Of a DNA stretch of 6,225 nucleotides, positions 5,123-6,225 are shown one piece after another. Numbering within the stretch: the first letter of the stretch is position 1; each line of letters opens with the position of its first letter. This DNA comes from Chloroflexota bacterium. GTDB lineage: Bacteria; Chloroflexota; Anaerolineae; Anaerolineales; Villigracilaceae. Location of the stretch: positions 1 through 6,225 of the forward strand of contig JAJYOH010000372.1 of assembly GCA_021796315.1 (NCBI GenBank), written 5' to 3'. The notes beneath the pieces were generated by a model. The model was not told the DNA's origin, searched no databases, and saw only the letters and a program-made list of their open reading frames with translations. The translations under genes and the position numbers were made by a program.

Positions 5123-5896
5123 TTATTCCCAGATATCTTCTTCTAAAAATTGAATCTGTTTGCGGCTCATGCCTTGAATGATCGGACGATCGGTCTGTTC
5201 TTCGAGATGTTCCTTGCCGCTGAAATCGATCCAGTGCCCCGACTTGGCGGCCTTGGTTTGAAGATAAAAAAGATTATGCTCGTTGGGCTGCATGATGTGC
5301 GGAATGCGCCCGTTGACCTTGATGCCATAATCGGTGAGCTGCTGAATCTTTTTGGGATTGTTGGTGATCAACTGAACCGAATCGATTTTGAGCGACATCA
5401 ACATGTGCGCGGCCACCGCATAATCGCGCTCGTCGTCGCGAAAACCGAGCGCGAGATTCGCCTCGACGGTATCCATGCCTTGATCCTGCAAACTGTAGGC
5501 GCGGATCTTATTGATGAGCCCGATGCCGCGCCCCTCCTGACGAAGATAAAGCACGATGCCTTTATCCATTTGCCCGATCATTTTGAGCGCGGCTTCCAAC
5601 TGGTCGCGGCAATCGCAGCGCAGCGAACCGATCACATCGCCGGTCAAACATTCCGAGTGCAGGCGCACCGGCACATTTTCCGCGCCGATCACATCGCCTT
5701 TGATGATGGCCACATGTTCCTTGCCATCGCGATTATTTTCAAAAGCCACGATGTGAAAATCGCCGAAGCGCGACGGCAGTTCGGCCATCGCCGCCACCCT
5801 CACGCAAATTTTATTTTTGCCAAGCCCCTCGCAATTATGATTTTCATTCTCAACGAGAATGGTTTCCATTTGTTCGTGCAAACTTGTAGTTGTCAT
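5123..5896 (-). CDS. ribA: GTP cyclohydrolase II (riboflavin synthesis)
   Basis: RibA opens GTP to 2,5-diamino-6-ribosylamino-4(3H)-pyrimidinone 5'-phosphate, formate and pyrophosphate, the first committed step to riboflavin, in the cytoplasm. The zinc ligands are C83, C94 and C96 in SECLTGD...LRCDC. RQEGRGIGL (119-127) binds the triphosphate. Y134, D155 and R157 correspond to the catalytic Tyr105, Asp126 and Arg128 of E. coli RibA at a constant offset of 29. TNNPKK (178-183) is also conserved. The protein is monofunctional: no RibB (DHBP synthase) domain is attached. It is longer than E. coli RibA (about 196 residues), with about 29 extra N-terminal residues and a C-terminal tail of about 35 (222-257). 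The ATG overlaps the ribD stop as ATGA and has GGAGAAG 5 nt upstream, so coupling to ribD is expected. Confidence 0.96.
   Translation of the reverse strand: MTTTSLHEQMETILVENENHNCEGLGKNKICVRVAAMAELPSRFGDFHIVAFENNRDGKEHVAIIKGDVIGAENVPVRLHSECLTGDVIGSLRCDCRDQLEAALKMIGQMDKGIVLYLRQEGRGIGLINKIRAYSLQDQGMDTVEANLALGFRDDERDYAVAAHMLMSLKIDSVQLITNNPKKIQQLTDYGIKVNGRIPHIMQPNEHNLFYLQTKAAKSGHWIDFSGKEHLEEQTDRPIIQGMSRKQIQFLEEDIWE
5862..5879. repeat. Left arm of an 18-bp perfect inverted repeat (partner 6208-6225)
   Basis: GTTTCCATTTGTTCGTGC on the plus strand is the exact reverse complement of the last 18 bases of the window. This arm lies in the ribA 5' region, in codons 6-12 (His-Glu-Gln-Met-Glu and neighbours). 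The two arms are separated by 328 nt. Confidence 0.85.
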
Positions 5897-6225
5897 TTCG
5901 ACTTCTCCATTTTGTATTTAAGTACGACCCCGCCGTCATCCCACTTTTCGACTTCGTCCAATTTAAGTGGGATAGCTTCGCTTCTCACCAGACCGGAACC
6001 GGCCGCCGTTGTCGGGGCATTTTCCCCGCCGAAGATCATCGGCGCGACGAAGATCGTGAGTTCATCGACCAGGCCGAGACGCAACAACTCAAAGTTGAGA
6101 GTCCCGCCGCCCTCGACCATGAGACGACTGATCCCTATCTTCTTTAACGTCTCCAGCATCAGTTTCAGATTTACTTGTTTTTCCTCATGCACAAAAATTT
6201 CCGCGCCGCACGAACAAATGGAAAC
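5893..6225 (-). CDS. ribD: Riboflavin biosynthesis protein RibD, C-terminal reductase domain (partial, 5' end outside window)
   Basis: The frame is open from the window edge to TGA at 5895-5893 and gives 110 residues. It contains GAEIFVHEEKQVNL, the hallmark LMVEGGGTLNFELL (substrate/NADPH region), GLVDELTIFVAPMIFGG and a final GGVVLKY strand. This is the end of the reductase domain that converts 5-amino-6-(5-phosphoribosylamino)uracil to the ribityl form, usually fused to an N-terminal deaminase, which would lie beyond the window. A GTG at 6192 is in frame but internal, because homology continues before it (GAEIFV). The first six window residues, VSICSC, do not look like RibD and coincide exactly with the inverted repeat at 6208-6225, so the true ribD sequence may end at 6207 in this assembly. 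The stop overlaps the ribA start (ATGA). Confidence 0.9.
   Translation of the reverse strand, partial: VSICSCGAEIFVHEEKQVNLKLMLETLKKIGISRLMVEGGGTLNFELLRLGLVDELTIFVAPMIFGGENAPTTAAGSGLVRSEAIPLKLDEVEKWDDGGVVLKYKMEKSK
5902..5908 (-). promoter_or_regulatory. Ribosome-binding site for ribA inside the end of ribD
   Basis: GGAGAAG (5908-5902) lies 5 nt before the ribA ATG at 5896, within the last ribD codons. Together with the ATGA overlap it supports the chosen ribA start and coupled translation of ribD and ribA. Confidence 0.75.
6208..6225. repeat. Right arm of the 18-bp perfect inverted repeat, ending exactly at the window edge
   Basis: GCACGAACAAATGGAAAC fills the last 18 bases and is the reverse complement of 5862-5879 in ribA. 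It is read as VSICSC in the ribD frame, an unusual hexapeptide directly before the recognisable GAEIFV strand. The exact coincidence with the edge raises the possibility of a fold-back chimera rather than a natural repeat. Confidence 0.85.

Noticed and set aside
5628..5698. 14-bp direct repeat CCGATCACATCGCC at 5628-5641 and 5685-5698
   Set aside because: Both copies encode a GDVIG peptide in RibA, at two positions where the family normally has similar Gly-Asp motifs, so protein constraint explains it better than a mobile or regulatory repeat.

Overview
The window reads as a chromosomal segment from a free-living bacterium with moderate G+C. Gene content and style (a GT4 glycosyltransferase beside a membrane protein, dispersed octamer repeats between genes, the CCCTTCGACAAGCTCAGGG palindrome inside a gene) make me lean to Chloroflexota, class Anaerolineae. 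That placement is an inference from memory; nothing in the window proves it.

Left part, plus strand (1-2489): the 3' end of a probable DedA-type membrane protein is followed after 17 nt by a complete GT4 glycosyltransferase, whose stop codon lies inside a strong intrinsic terminator. A separate single-gene unit follows: a sigma70-like promoter, a good Shine-Dalgarno sequence, an endonuclease/exonuclease/phosphatase (EEP) family protein, and a terminator with a 13-bp perfect stem.

Right part, minus strand (2518-6225, read right to left): the 3' part of ribD (reductase domain, running off the window), ribA (GTP cyclohydrolase II), and an SDR oxidoreductase 1 nt after ribA. An intergenic block with an octamer-repeat element comes next. 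Beyond it lie a Nudix hydrolase with its own promoter-like sequence, an EamA transporter whose start overlaps the Nudix stop, and an A+T-rich small three-helix membrane protein that I do not recognise. ribD and ribA overlap by ATGA and catalyse early steps of riboflavin synthesis. The tight packing suggests the SDR is co-translated with them, but its substrate is unknown. The EEP unit and the small membrane gene converge on the 2447-2489 terminator.

There is no gene-free stretch longer than 300 bases; the longest is 4230-4425. I see no CRISPR array, rRNA, tRNA, transposase or phage gene, and no convincing undescribed multi-gene system. The most notable non-gene signals are an 18-bp perfect inverted repeat whose right arm ends exactly at the window edge (possible fold-back assembly artefact), the octamer-repeat element, the palindrome inserted in frame in the SDR, and a possible leaderless promoter for the Nudix gene.
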